DNA of 64,000 nt from Paraburkholderia piptadeniae (GTDB lineage: Bacteria > Pseudomonadota > Gammaproteobacteria > Burkholderiales > Burkholderiaceae). Positions 16,062 through 24,339 of this stretch are shown piece by piece. The position numbers were made by a program, and so were the translations under genes. The notes under the pieces are model-generated. The model made no database searches. It saw nothing but the letters and a program-made list of their open reading frames with translations, and was not told the DNA's origin. Within the stretch, counting starts at the first letter, position 1. Each line of letters starts with the position of its first letter. Location: NCBI RefSeq assembly GCF_900007165.1, contig NZ_CYGY02000123.1:1-64000 (forward strand), given 5' to 3'.

Positions 16062-18647
16062 ATGAATGGCAGTCAAGATCGACAGATCGACATCACCGAT
16101 ATCGCCGCGCAACTCAACCGCGAGCGTTCGGCCAATACGCGCCTGCGCAAGCTGATCGACGCGCACTCGCGTATCGCCGCCGCGAAGCTCGATCTCGACC
16201 GCTTCCTGTCCCTCGTCACCGATGCGCTGCTCGAACTCGTGCCCGCCGCGCATGCGTCAGTGGTCGAATGGGTGGAAGGCGACGAGATGGTGTATCGCGC
16301 GTGCAGCGGCACGATTGCGCATCACGTCGGGCTGCGCCTGAGGCGCGACGGCAGCCTGTCGGGCTTGTGCTCACGCGAAAAGCATCTGCTGTACAGCAGT
16401 GATACGTCGAGCGATCCGCGCGTCGATGCGCAGGCGTGCGAGCGTGTCGGCGCAATGTCGATGGTAGTTGCGCCGCTGCTCTATCAGGCCGAAGTGGCGG
16501 GCGTCGTCAAACTGATGTCGAGCACTCGCGACGGGTTTTGCGCCGAGGACGTCGAAACGCTTGAGCGCATCACGTCGCTGGTCGCATCGGGCATGGCGCA
16601 TCAGCGCGTGTTCGCGGAGAACCGCGCGCTCATCGAACAGAACGCGATCACGATCGCGCGGCTGCGCACCGAAATCAGTCTGCGCGAAGCCGCGGACAGC
16701 AAGCTCGAAGCATCGCTGCTGCGCCGCCGGCTCGTGCTCGATACCACGCACGACGCATTCGTGTGCACCGACACGGACGGCATCATCATCGACTGGAACG
16801 ACGCGGCGACGCGCACGTTCGGCTATGCGCGCGATGCGGTGATGGGGCGCGCGATACTCGACACGCTTTTCCCTGCGCGCTGCAAAACGCATTACGCCGC
16901 GCTCGACGTGTTCAGGCTCGCGTCGGAACACGGCGTGGAAGACGGCACGATGAGCGGCTCGAAAAGCACAGTGACTAAAGAGTCAAGCGGCCACGCGAGC
17001 CGCAGCCACACCGAGCTTGTCGCGCGCCGCATCGACGGCACCGAGTTTCCCGCCGAAGTGTCCATGTGCCCGGTGCAGTTCGACGGCCGCGCCGAACTCG
17101 CGTATTTCGTGCGCGACGTCACCGAGCGCTTCAACGCGCGCGAACTCGACAAGCGCTTTCGCGTGCTCGTCGACGCGATCAAGGACTACGCGATCACGAT
17201 GCTCGACCCGCAAGGCCATATCACGACGTGGAGCGCGGGTTCGACGCAGGTGATGGGCTATCAGTCGCATGAGGTGGTGGGCGAACCGGCGGCCATGCTC
17301 TACACGCCCGAAGACGTAACGGCAGGCAGGCCGCAGCGCGACCTGGAGCTTGCCGCGCGCGAAGGCCGCATCGAAGTGGAAGAGTGGCGCATGCGCAAGA
17401 ACGGCACGATCTTCTGGGCGAACATCATCACGACGGCGCTGCGCGATCCGAACGGCACGCTGCAAGGGTTCGCGAAGATCACGCGCGACATGTCGCGCCG
17501 CCGCCGGCTCGAAGAACTCGAAGCATCGAGCCAGCGGATGAGCCAGTTCCTCGCGCTGCTCGGACACGAGTTGCGCAACCCGCTCGCGCCGCTGCGCAAC
17601 GCGGTCAGCATGTTGCAATTGAAGTCGGCGGATCATTGCGCGTTCGTGCCCGAGCACGAACTGATCGACCGGCAGTTGTCGCATCTCACGCGGCTCGTCG
17701 ACGATCTGCTCGACGCAGGCCGTGTCACGCTGGGACGCGTGCAGATCGAGCCGAAGCCGGTGTCGATGCAGGCCATCGCGCAACTGAGCATCGAAGGCAG
17801 CGCGCCGCTTCTCGCCGCGCGCGGGCAGACACTGAACATATCGCTGCCCGATGCGCCGATGCACATCGAAGGCGATCTCACGCGCATGGTCCAGGTGGTG
17901 CAGAACCTGTTGAACAATGCGTCGAAGTTCAGTCCGGAAGGCGCGTCGATCGGCATGCAGGTGTTCCGCTCGGGCCGCCTCGTTGCGATCCGTATCGCGG
18001 ACTCGGGGCGCGGCATCGATCCCGGCGCCATCGATGCGATCTTCAATCTCTTCGTGCAGGAAACGCCGACGGAAGAACAGGCGAACAAGAGCGGGCTCGG
18101 CATCGGCCTGACGCTTGCGCGCGCGATCGTCGATTTGCATGGCGGTCATATCGAAGCGCACAGTGAAGGACGCGGCAAGGGCAGCGAGTTCACTGTATGG
18201 CTGCCCGAATACACGCAGACCGTCACCGACGAAGGCACACACGATGACAAGCCGACGCCCGCGCAACCCGCCGATCTGAAGGTGATGGTGGTCGACGACA
18301 ACATCGATTCCGCCGACAGCATGGCGATGCTCGTCGGAGTGCTCGGTCACGAAGCGCATGCCGTCTACGACGGCGAGGCCGCCATCGAATGCGCGCAGAC
18401 GCTGCAACCCAATCTCGTGCTGCTCGATCTGTCGATGCCGAAGATGACGGGCTTCGAAGCGCTGCCGCATATCCGCAAGGCGCTTGCAACGCCGGGCACG
18501 ATCATCGCGGCGATGACGGGGCTCGGCACCAGCGAGGACCGCGCGAAAACCGAGGCCGCAGGCTTCGATCTGCATCTGACCAAACCCGTCGGCTTGCCCG
18601 AACTCGAAAACGTGTTGCAACTGGCCGTGACGCACGCTCGCGATTGA
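16062..18647 (+). CDS. Soluble hybrid histidine kinase (GAF-PAS-PAS-HisKA-HATPase-REC)
   Basis: An 861-residue cytosolic sensor kinase with no membrane segments. A short N-terminal coiled coil leads to a GAF domain (~45-185), a linker helix, PAS 1 (~225-355), PAS 2 (~365-480), HisKA with phospho-acceptor H502 in LLGHELRNPLAPLRN, an HATPase domain (N box NLLNNASKFSPEG, G boxes DSGRGID and GLGIGLTLAR), and a C-terminal receiver with D789 in VLLDLSMPKM. PAS 1 has an insertion rich in Ser/Thr/Lys (about 297-316). GAF plus PAS suggests sensing of small molecules, redox state or light. Start 16062 has GGAG nearby; longer starts exist. No cognate regulator is adjacent, so signalling would be via phosphorelay. 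Confidence 0.9.
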   Translation: MNGSQDRQIDITDIAAQLNRERSANTRLRKLIDAHSRIAAAKLDLDRFLSLVTDALLELVPAAHASVVEWVEGDEMVYRACSGTIAHHVGLRLRRDGSLSGLCSREKHLLYSSDTSSDPRVDAQACERVGAMSMVVAPLLYQAEVAGVVKLMSSTRDGFCAEDVETLERITSLVASGMAHQRVFAENRALIEQNAITIARLRTEISLREAADSKLEASLLRRRLVLDTTHDAFVCTDTDGIIIDWNDAATRTFGYARDAVMGRAILDTLFPARCKTHYAALDVFRLASEHGVEDGTMSGSKSTVTKESSGHASRSHTELVARRIDGTEFPAEVSMCPVQFDGRAELAYFVRDVTERFNARELDKRFRVLVDAIKDYAITMLDPQGHITTWSAGSTQVMGYQSHEVVGEPAAMLYTPEDVTAGRPQRDLELAAREGRIEVEEWRMRKNGTIFWANIITTALRDPNGTLQGFAKITRDMSRRRRLEELEASSQRMSQFLALLGHELRNPLAPLRNAVSMLQLKSADHCAFVPEHELIDRQLSHLTRLVDDLLDAGRVTLGRVQIEPKPVSMQAIAQLSIEGSAPLLAARGQTLNISLPDAPMHIEGDLTRMVQVVQNLLNNASKFSPEGASIGMQVFRSGRLVAIRIADSGRGIDPGAIDAIFNLFVQETPTEEQANKSGLGIGLTLARAIVDLHGGHIEAHSEGRGKGSEFTVWLPEYTQTVTDEGTHDDKPTPAQPADLKVMVVDDNIDSADSMAMLVGVLGHEAHAVYDGEAAIECAQTLQPNLVLLDLSMPKMTGFEALPHIRKALATPGTIIAAMTGLGTSEDRAKTEAAGFDLHLTKPVGLPELENVLQLAVTHARD

Positions 18648-18696
18648 AGCGTGCCGTGTGCGCCCTATGCAGCCGTTGATTGGTCGCGCCGCCCTA

Positions 18697-18710
18697 AGAA
18701 AACGATTACC
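18697..18710. promoter_or_regulatory. Distal LacI-type operator upstream of the hexuronate MFS gene
   Basis: AGAAAACGATTACC matches 11 of 14 positions of the palindrome GGAAAACGTTTTCC found at 21436. It sits 111 bases upstream of the stronger copy at 18808, a spacing compatible with looping. Confidence 0.45.
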
Positions 18711-18807
18711 TTTCATGGGGCAGAATCGGCGAGCCCATCGCGCCCTCATACGCACGGCATAGCTGAAAATACGTACTAGCCAAGCGACGACAAACCCTCT
18801 ATTCTTA

Positions 18808-18821
18808 GAAAAACGTTTTCC
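18808..18821. promoter_or_regulatory. LacI-type operator in front of the MFS transporter
   Basis: GAAAAACGTTTTCC differs at one position from the perfect 14-bp palindrome GGAAAACGTTTTCC. The central AACGTT is the hallmark of LacI/GalR operators. It lies 123 bases before the start codon at 18945. Confidence 0.75.
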
Positions 18822-18944
18822 AAACAAGACGGAAACACGCCCGAGCGGAAAGCCCCCGCCGCGCGATGCGTTCCGTCCCGGTGCTCGTCGCCGGCCATGA
18901 AAAAAGACGCGGCGCGACGAGCGGCGGCGCGAACGGAGACATAC

Positions 18945-20234
18945 ATGCAATCTGCCGTCGTCGGCGTCGTGCGCGTCGCCAGCCGCTTCCGCTGGACCGT
19001 CTGTGCGCTCCTCTTCTTCGCGACCGTCATCAACTACATGGACCGGCAGATCCTCGGTCTGCTCGCGCCCCTGCTCCAGCATGAAATCGGCTGGACCCAG
19101 GTGCAGTACGGCCGCATCGTGATCGCCTTTTCCGCGTTCTATGCGATCGGCCTGCTGTGCTTCGGACGCGTCGTGGACTGGCTCGGCACGCGCCTGTCGT
19201 ATGCGGGCGCGATGCTCGTGTGGAGCGTGGCCGCGATGCTGCACGCGGCCGTCGGTTCGGTGATGGGCTTCGCGGCCGTGCGCGCGCTGCTCGGCATCGG
19301 CGAAGGCGGCAACTTTCCGGCCGCGATCAAGACCACGGCCGAATGGTTTCCGCGCCGCGAACGCGCGCTCGCGACGGGCATCTTCAACTCGGGCGCGAAC
19401 ATCGGCGCGGTGTTCGCGCCCGCGATCATTCCGCCCATTGCGGTGATCTACGGCTGGCGCGCGGCGTTCATCATCATCGGCGCGGTCGGCATCGTGTGGC
19501 TGGCCGCGTGGCTCGCAATCTATCGCCCCGCCGACCGAAGCGCGCAAGACGAAGCCTTCGACGAACCGCGCGACGAAGTCGAAGCGCTCGACGCCCGCAA
19601 CGCTAGCGCCCGCGCGCCCGGCTGGGGCGAGCTGATCAAGAAGCGCGAGACGTGGGCGTTCCTGATCGGCAAGTTTCTGACCGATCCCGTCTGGTGGTTC
19701 TATCTGTTCTGGCTGCCGAAGTGGCTCAACGAGTCGCGCGGCATGGACATGCAGCACATCGGCCTGCCCCTCGTCGTCATCTATGCGATCACGACGGTCG
19801 GCAGCATCGGCGGCGGCTGGATCTCGTCGACGCTGCTGCACAAGGGCTGGACCGTGAACGCCGCGCGCAAGACGGCCATGCTGATCTGTGCATGCTGCGT
19901 GCTGCCCATCGCCTTCGTGTCGCAAGCGGACAACCTGTGGGTCGCCGTCGGCATCGTCGGCCTCGCTGCGGCCGCGCATCAGGGCTGGTCGGCGAATCTG
20001 TTCACGACGGCATCCGATCTCTTTCCGCGCCGCGCGCTCGGCGCCGTGGTCGGTATCGGCGGGATGGCGGGGTCGGTCGGCGGCGTGCTGTTCTCGGAAG
20101 TGATCGGCCAGGTGCTGCAACGCACGGGCCATTACTGGGTGCTGTTCGCGATCGGCGCGCTGGCTTATCTGCTTGCGCTCGCAATCATGCACGCGCTGAC
20201 GCCGCGCATGGCGCCCGCGAAGCTCGATGCCTGA
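18945..20234 (+). CDS. MFS transporter, hexuronate (ExuT-like) anion:cation symporter family
   Basis: A 429-residue, 12-helix inner-membrane symporter. VINYMDRQILGLLAPLL in helix 1 and ALLGIGEGGNFPAAIKTTAEWFP in helix 4 are classic ACS-family motifs shared with ExuT and GudP. GGAGACAT precedes the ATG at 18945. Likely role: uptake of galacturonate or glucuronate, because the gene shares an operator with a uronate dehydrogenase gene and a LacI repressor gene downstream. Substrate identity is inferred from context. Confidence 0.85.
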   Translation: MQSAVVGVVRVASRFRWTVCALLFFATVINYMDRQILGLLAPLLQHEIGWTQVQYGRIVIAFSAFYAIGLLCFGRVVDWLGTRLSYAGAMLVWSVAAMLHAAVGSVMGFAAVRALLGIGEGGNFPAAIKTTAEWFPRRERALATGIFNSGANIGAVFAPAIIPPIAVIYGWRAAFIIIGAVGIVWLAAWLAIYRPADRSAQDEAFDEPRDEVEALDARNASARAPGWGELIKKRETWAFLIGKFLTDPVWWFYLFWLPKWLNESRGMDMQHIGLPLVVIYAITTVGSIGGGWISSTLLHKGWTVNAARKTAMLICACCVLPIAFVSQADNLWVAVGIVGLAAAAHQGWSANLFTTASDLFPRRALGAVVGIGGMAGSVGGVLFSEVIGQVLQRTGHYWVLFAIGALAYLLALAIMHALTPRMAPAKLDA

Positions 20235-20313
20235 GCGTGCATGGCGTGCATCGCATGCAAGCCGCGCTGCATCGCGCGGCGCGCATGCCGGCGCGAAGCG
20301 CGCGAGTCCGACG

Positions 20314-21306
20314 TCAGCCGCAAGCTGCCGTCGACTCGCGCACGATGAGGCGAGGCTCGAACATCGAATGCTCCGCATCGGATCGGCCAGCGAGCCCGTC
20401 GATCAGTTTCTGCATCGCGAGTTCACCCATCTTCTCGCTTTGAATGTCGATGGTGGTCAGCGCGGGCGCCGCGTATTCGCCGTAAGGCACATTGTCGATG
20501 CCCGTCACCGATACGTCGCGCGGCAGCTTGAAGCCGAGCGACGCAGCCTCTTTCATGAAGCCGAGCGCGATCAGGTCGTTGTAGCAGATCACCGCCTGCG
20601 GCCGCTGCGGCCCGAGCATCACGCGCGAGCATGCCTGCTCGCCCGCCTTCGCGGTCGGCGCATGGGCGTCGTGCACGTCGAGCGTGAGCCCCGCTTCGTC
20701 GAGACATTCGCGCGCGCCGCGTATGCGCTCGTCGTTGATGCGTGCCTGGCCAAAGCCGAGATAGGCGATGCGCCGGTGTCCGAGATTCAGCAGATGCCGC
20801 GCGAGCATGTATGTCGAGAGCCGGTTGTCGATGCCGACGCTCGGGATCGGCAGGCCCGGACTGCGCCGCAGGAGCACGAGTGGCTTGTTGAGATCGAGCA
20901 TCCACTGCGACTCTTCGTCGGGCATCCGCGAACTGACGATGAGCCCGTCGACGCGCTGCGCAAGCGCCTCGATCAACGACCGCTCGCGCGCCTGGTTCTC
21001 TTCGGTGTCGACGAGCAGCAGCGTGTAGTCGTGCTGGAGCGCGATGCGGTTCGCGCCCTTCACAACGTTAGTGAAGTGCGGATTGCTGATGTCGAGGATC
21101 GCGAGGCCGATGGTGCGCGTGCGCCCCGTGATCATCGAGCGCGCAAGCGGATTCGAACGATAGCCGAGCCGCTCGATCGCTTCCTTGAGCCTCGCTTCGA
21201 CAGCAGGCGAAAACCGCTGCGTGCCGTTCATGTACTTCGACACGGTGGCAACGGATACGCCGGCCTCGACAGCGACATCGCGAATCGTCGGGGAAACTTT
21301 TTTCAT
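20314..21306 (-). CDS. LacI/GalR-family repressor of the hexuronate genes
   Basis: A 330-residue repressor. The N-terminal HTH (TIRDVAVEAGVSVATVSKYM) is followed by a hinge helix (NPLARSMITGRTRTIGL) and a periplasmic-binding-fold effector domain. The chosen start MKKVSPTIRDV at 21306 is the standard LacI layout. It is divergent from udh. Operators GGGTAACGTTTTCT (21312) and GGAAAACGTTTTCC (21436) lie in the shared gap, so it should control itself, udh and the MFS gene. The effector is probably a hexuronate or its lactone; this is inference. Confidence 0.88.
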   Translation of the reverse strand: MKKVSPTIRDVAVEAGVSVATVSKYMNGTQRFSPAVEARLKEAIERLGYRSNPLARSMITGRTRTIGLAILDISNPHFTNVVKGANRIALQHDYTLLLVDTEENQARERSLIEALAQRVDGLIVSSRMPDEESQWMLDLNKPLVLLRRSPGLPIPSVGIDNRLSTYMLARHLLNLGHRRIAYLGFGQARINDERIRGARECLDEAGLTLDVHDAHAPTAKAGEQACSRVMLGPQRPQAVICYNDLIALGFMKEAASLGFKLPRDVSVTGIDNVPYGEYAAPALTTIDIQSEKMGELAMQKLIDGLAGRSDAEHSMFEPRLIVRESTAACG

Positions 21307-21311
21307 GCGAA

Positions 21312-21325
21312 GGGTAACGTTTTCT
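21312..21325. promoter_or_regulatory. LacI-type operator next to the repressor start
   Basis: GGGTAACGTTTTCT matches 11 of 14 positions of the consensus palindrome and lies six bases before the repressor ATG, well placed for autorepression. Its centre is 124 bases from that of the strong copy at 21436. Confidence 0.55.
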
Positions 21326-21435
21326 TTTCTCGTGAGGCGATTGTCGCAGAAAACGCATACGCGGAACATGCCGCGCCTCCCTTTTCCGCTTTCAAAGCCG
21401 GCGATTGACGCGCCATCGCGGTCGACCTTATAGTT

Positions 21436-21449
21436 GGAAAACGTTTTCC
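21436..21449. promoter_or_regulatory. Perfect LacI-type operator in front of udh
   Basis: GGAAAACGTTTTCC is an exact 14-bp palindrome 23 bases upstream of the udh start codon. It is the best copy of a motif found four times around this locus and nowhere else that I noticed in the window. Confidence 0.8.
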
Positions 21450-21472
21450 TCATTTAACCCCAAGGAACATCA

Positions 21473-22306
21473 ATGAACGAATCATCTGCTGCGCGGCGCA
21501 AGCCGTTCCGTCGACTGCTGCTGACGGGCGCGGCCGGCAACCTTGGCCGCCAGTTGCGCGGCGCGCTGGCCGATTGGGCCGATATCGTGCACGCGACCGA
21601 CATCGTCCCGCCCGGCGCTGCGGCCGCGCACGAAGAAACGAGCGTCGTCGATCTCGCGGACCGCGAGGCTGTGATGCATATGGTCGAAGGCGTCGATGCG
21701 ATCGTGCATCTCGGCGGCATTTCGATCGATGCGCCGTTCGACGATCTGCTCGAAGCCAACTTCCGCGGCACGTACAACCTGTACGAAGCAGCGCGCAAGC
21801 ATGGCGTGAAGCGTATCGTGTTCGCGAGTTCCAATCACGCGATCGGCTTTCATCCCGTCACCGAAGTGCTCGACGCGGATTCACCGCACCGTCCCGACAG
21901 CCTGTACGGCGTGTCAAAGTGCTTCGGCGAATCGCTGTCGCGCTACTACTACGACCGCTTCGGCATCGAGACGGTGTGCGTGCGGATCGGCTCTTCGTTC
22001 GAAGAGCCAAAGAATCCGCGCATGCTCGTCACGTATCTGAGCTATCGCGACTTCATCGAACTGGTGCGCTGCTCGCTGTTCACGAATCGCGTCGGGCATG
22101 TGGTCGTCTACGGCGCTTCCGACAATCCCGTCAAGTGGTGGGACAACACGAAGGCCGGCTTCCTCGGCTTCCGTCCGCGCGATAGCTCGGTGCAATTCGC
22201 GGAGCGTTTCCCCGTGACCGCGCCGACGGCCGAACGCGACGACCCGGCACAGCGCTTCCAGGGCGGCGCATTCGTGCTCGGCGAGCCGCTCGCCCGCGAC
22301 CGCTGA
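21473..22306 (+). CDS. udh: Uronate dehydrogenase
   Basis: A 277-residue extended short-chain dehydrogenase. TGAAGNLG (18-25) binds NAD+, and YGVSK gives catalytic Y145 and K149. Features typical of uronate dehydrogenase (aldohexuronate to aldaro-lactone, first step of oxidative uronate breakdown) are HLGGISIDAPFDDLLEANF, YNLYEAARKHGVKRIVFASS, NHAIGFHP and KWWDNTKAGFLGFRP. AAGGAA precedes the ATG. It shares its operator motif with the MFS gene. Later pathway enzymes are not in the window. Confidence 0.9.
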   Translation: MNESSAARRKPFRRLLLTGAAGNLGRQLRGALADWADIVHATDIVPPGAAAAHEETSVVDLADREAVMHMVEGVDAIVHLGGISIDAPFDDLLEANFRGTYNLYEAARKHGVKRIVFASSNHAIGFHPVTEVLDADSPHRPDSLYGVSKCFGESLSRYYYDRFGIETVCVRIGSSFEEPKNPRMLVTYLSYRDFIELVRCSLFTNRVGHVVVYGASDNPVKWWDNTKAGFLGFRPRDSSVQFAERFPVTAPTAERDDPAQRFQGGAFVLGEPLARDR

Positions 22307-22356
22307 GCGACTACTGAACGGCTGCGCTTGTCGCAGCGCATCAAGCCATAAAGCAC

Positions 22357-22389
22357 AAAAAAAGGGCGTGCGGCAAGCGCCGCGCGCCC
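22357..22389 (-). terminator. Minus-strand intrinsic terminator downstream of udh
   Basis: GGGCGTGCGGC pairs with GCCGCGCGCCC (one G-U type pair) around AAGC. Seven A's precede it on the plus strand, giving a T-run for minus-strand transcripts. No minus-strand gene ends here. A weaker plus-strand hairpin (GCTGCG/CGCAGC at 22321-22337) may serve udh. Confidence 0.55.
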
Positions 22390-22515
22390 CCGTCGACGTG
22401 CCTTCAAAATCAGGCAATCTCCGCCAACCGTTCATTGCGTAGCCGCAATCGAATTGCCGCCACAGTTTCGCTGCGTGTACCATGTGACCAGGGCAAAACC
22501 CAGTGGAGCATGATC

Positions 22516-22818
22516 ATGGACAGGCACGCCGTGCATTACCGTCGCCATCTCATCATTCCACTAGCGTCCGTCGGCGTCCGCGGCTACGCGGCCAGCGTAT
22601 TCGTCACGGGTCCAAGCGGACGGCGCAAAGCCTTTGGAATCCTCGGCTACTTTTCTTCCGAGGAAGAGGCGATCGAGTACGCGACGTCATGCGCGAAAGC
22701 GCGCATCGAAGGAAACCGGATGCCGGGCTTGCCGCGCAAGCTCAGTGCCGTACGGCACTGGTTCATGCGTCACGGCATGCGTCGGCCGGGACTGTTCGAC
22801 CCCACCGCGTGGGATTGA
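22516..22818 (+). CDS. Small conserved-looking protein of unknown function
   Basis: A 100-residue basic protein. The first half reads like a small beta sheet (YRRHLIIPLASVGVRGYAA, SVFVTGPSGRRKAFGILGYF), followed by a helix (SSEEEAIEYATSCAKARI) and a basic tail with RHWFMRHGMRRPG. GGAG is seven bases from the ATG at 22516; an ATG at 22510 is too close to it. The layout recalls small DUF proteins common in Burkholderiaceae. I do not recognise a function. Confidence 0.6.
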   Translation: MDRHAVHYRRHLIIPLASVGVRGYAASVFVTGPSGRRKAFGILGYFSSEEEAIEYATSCAKARIEGNRMPGLPRKLSAVRHWFMRHGMRRPGLFDPTAWD

Positions 22819-23071
22819 TCGGACAAATGCGCGTCGAGCGGCGCGCGTCGTCGACATGTAAACTAAACCGAAGCGTTCGATAATCGGGAGGCTTCGACTG
22901 GCTCGCGGTATCGCGTGCGTGCCGTCAACGCCCTTTTGAGAAGGTTTCGTACTTCCGATATCGCTCGTCCCGTTCCACCTCATCAGGTCCGCCAATGGCT
23001 GGCTTTCGTCTGATGATAGGCGCGGGCGGTCGTCTATGATGGCTGCTCTCGTCGCTGAACGACTCGCACGT

Positions 23072-24193
23072 ATGATGAATACCAGTAAAGTTTTGATGAT
23101 CCTCGGAGGGCTTCTCGTCGGCGCAGCAGGCACGTCGTACATGATGCTTCTCCAGGCAGATCACCGCGCAGCGGATGAAGCGCGAGCCGGCATGGATAAC
23201 TCCTCCTTGCAGGCTCCGAGCGCCAATCCCCGCGTCGGCGACAATCAGGTGACGGAAGGCAGTATCAATTCGTCGCAAACGTCCGGTGCGATCACGAAGG
23301 GACCTTCGGCCCCGCCTTCGGTTGCACAGCAGCCGGCCGCGCCTGCTCCGGCGCCCGCGCCCAAGAAGGCCGCACCGGAACCGGCCCCGCCTGCCGCACA
23401 AGCAATGGCTCAACCGCAGACCGCCGCGCCTGCCACGCAAGCGATGCCTGAGCCGCAGCATGCTGCGCCGGCAGCGCAGATGACGGCTCCGCAGCACCCT
23501 GCCGAGCCAACCGTGCAAGCGCTGACCCAGCCGCAACCTGCTGCACCGGCTCCGCAAGCGGCTGCACCCGCGCCGCAGCCCGCCGCGCCCGCCGCGCCTG
23601 CCGCGCAAGCAATGGTTGCGCCGCCACCGCCAGCCCCCGCTGCGCAAGTCGCCCCTGCGCCACGACCCGCTGCCCCTACCGCGCAAGCCGCGCCTGCGCC
23701 GCGACCCGCTACGCAGCCGAAGCAGGCTCCGTCTACGGCTGTCGCCTCGGTCAATGCCCGGGAATCGTCGCGTGTGAAGGTCACGCCCGCACCGCGCGCG
23801 CAGCGTGAACGCGACGATCTGGAACGACGCGCGATGATGCTCCAGGGCGCGACGCCGGAAACAGACCAACTGGTCCGGGAATCGGCCAAGCTCGATCCTT
23901 CGCTGCCGACGCCAGACGTGGCCGCACTTCGTTCGAACACGGAGGCGCGCGCGCCATATCAATCGAATCCGCCCACCATCGGGACGACGGGTCAGTTGGT
24001 GCGTGACTCGTCGAAGGCCGATCCCGCGTTGCCGCCGCCCGACACGACCGCCACTCGCGCCGCAATGACCCGCGCCGCGACGACGGACCAACCAGTCACA
24101 TCAAGGCATTCGAACCCGGTCGCCGCCGCGATGACGGATCAACTGGTCAAGGGTTCGGCCATGCTCGATCCTTCGCTGCCGCCACCCAAGTAA
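23072..24193 (+). CDS. Membrane-anchored Ala/Pro-rich protein with C-terminal repeats
   Basis: A ~373-residue protein. An N-terminal hydrophobic segment (VLMILGGLLVGAAGTSYMML) anchors or exports it. Residues ~75-220 are low-complexity Ala/Pro/Gln (APAPAPKKAAPEPAPPAA and similar), the type of extended linker that spans the periplasm. The C-terminal third holds three copies of a T-x-Q-L-V-x-x-S-x-x-DP-x-LP-x-P motif (TDQLVRESAKLDPSLPTPD, TGQLVRDSSKADPALPPPD, TDQLVKGSAMLDPSLPPPK). The start is uncertain: 23036, 23072 and 23075 are in frame and none has a clear RBS. Function unknown. Confidence 0.6.
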   Translation: MMNTSKVLMILGGLLVGAAGTSYMMLLQADHRAADEARAGMDNSSLQAPSANPRVGDNQVTEGSINSSQTSGAITKGPSAPPSVAQQPAAPAPAPAPKKAAPEPAPPAAQAMAQPQTAAPATQAMPEPQHAAPAAQMTAPQHPAEPTVQALTQPQPAAPAPQAAAPAPQPAAPAAPAAQAMVAPPPPAPAAQVAPAPRPAAPTAQAAPAPRPATQPKQAPSTAVASVNARESSRVKVTPAPRAQRERDDLERRAMMLQGATPETDQLVRESAKLDPSLPTPDVAALRSNTEARAPYQSNPPTIGTTGQLVRDSSKADPALPPPDTTATRAAMTRAATTDQPVTSRHSNPVAAAMTDQLVKGSAMLDPSLPPPK

Positions 24194-24234
24194 GCCGGCC
24201 AGCGCCGATCGCGTAATCGGCGCAACGCAAGCGC

Positions 24235-24268
24235 AACGGCGCCCCTGCTTTCGCAGCGGGCGCCGTTT
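24235..24268 (+). terminator. Rho-independent-type terminator after the Ala/Pro-rich gene
   Basis: AACGGCGCCC plus CTGC pairs with GCAG plus GGGCGCCGTT around a TTTC loop, followed by TTTGATTTATTT. A second perfect hairpin, GCGCCGAT/ATCGGCGC, lies just before it at 24202-24223. Together they separate this gene from the convergent SDR gene. Confidence 0.7.
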
Positions 24269-24339
24269 GATTTATTTACGGCCCGGCAGTCTGCCGGTCG
24301 ATCACCGGTCCCGCCGGTCCATCAACGACCGAGCGCGCC

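Noticed and set aside
16983..20378. A 1131-codon open frame on the minus strand
   Set aside because: It lies opposite the well-supported hybrid kinase and MFS genes, is rich in Arg/His/Asp/Ala low-complexity runs and has no recognisable domain. It is a mirror of high-GC codon bias.
23286..23730. Repetitive GCC/CCG-rich stretch considered as a CRISPR or tandem DNA repeat
   Set aside because: There are no regular repeat and spacer units; the pattern follows from an Ala/Pro-rich coding sequence. No CRISPR array was seen anywhere in the window.
24202..24268. Closely spaced inverted repeats considered as a mobile-element end
   Set aside because: The position directly after a stop codon, the stem-loop structure and the following T-rich run fit transcription terminators better; no transposase is nearby.
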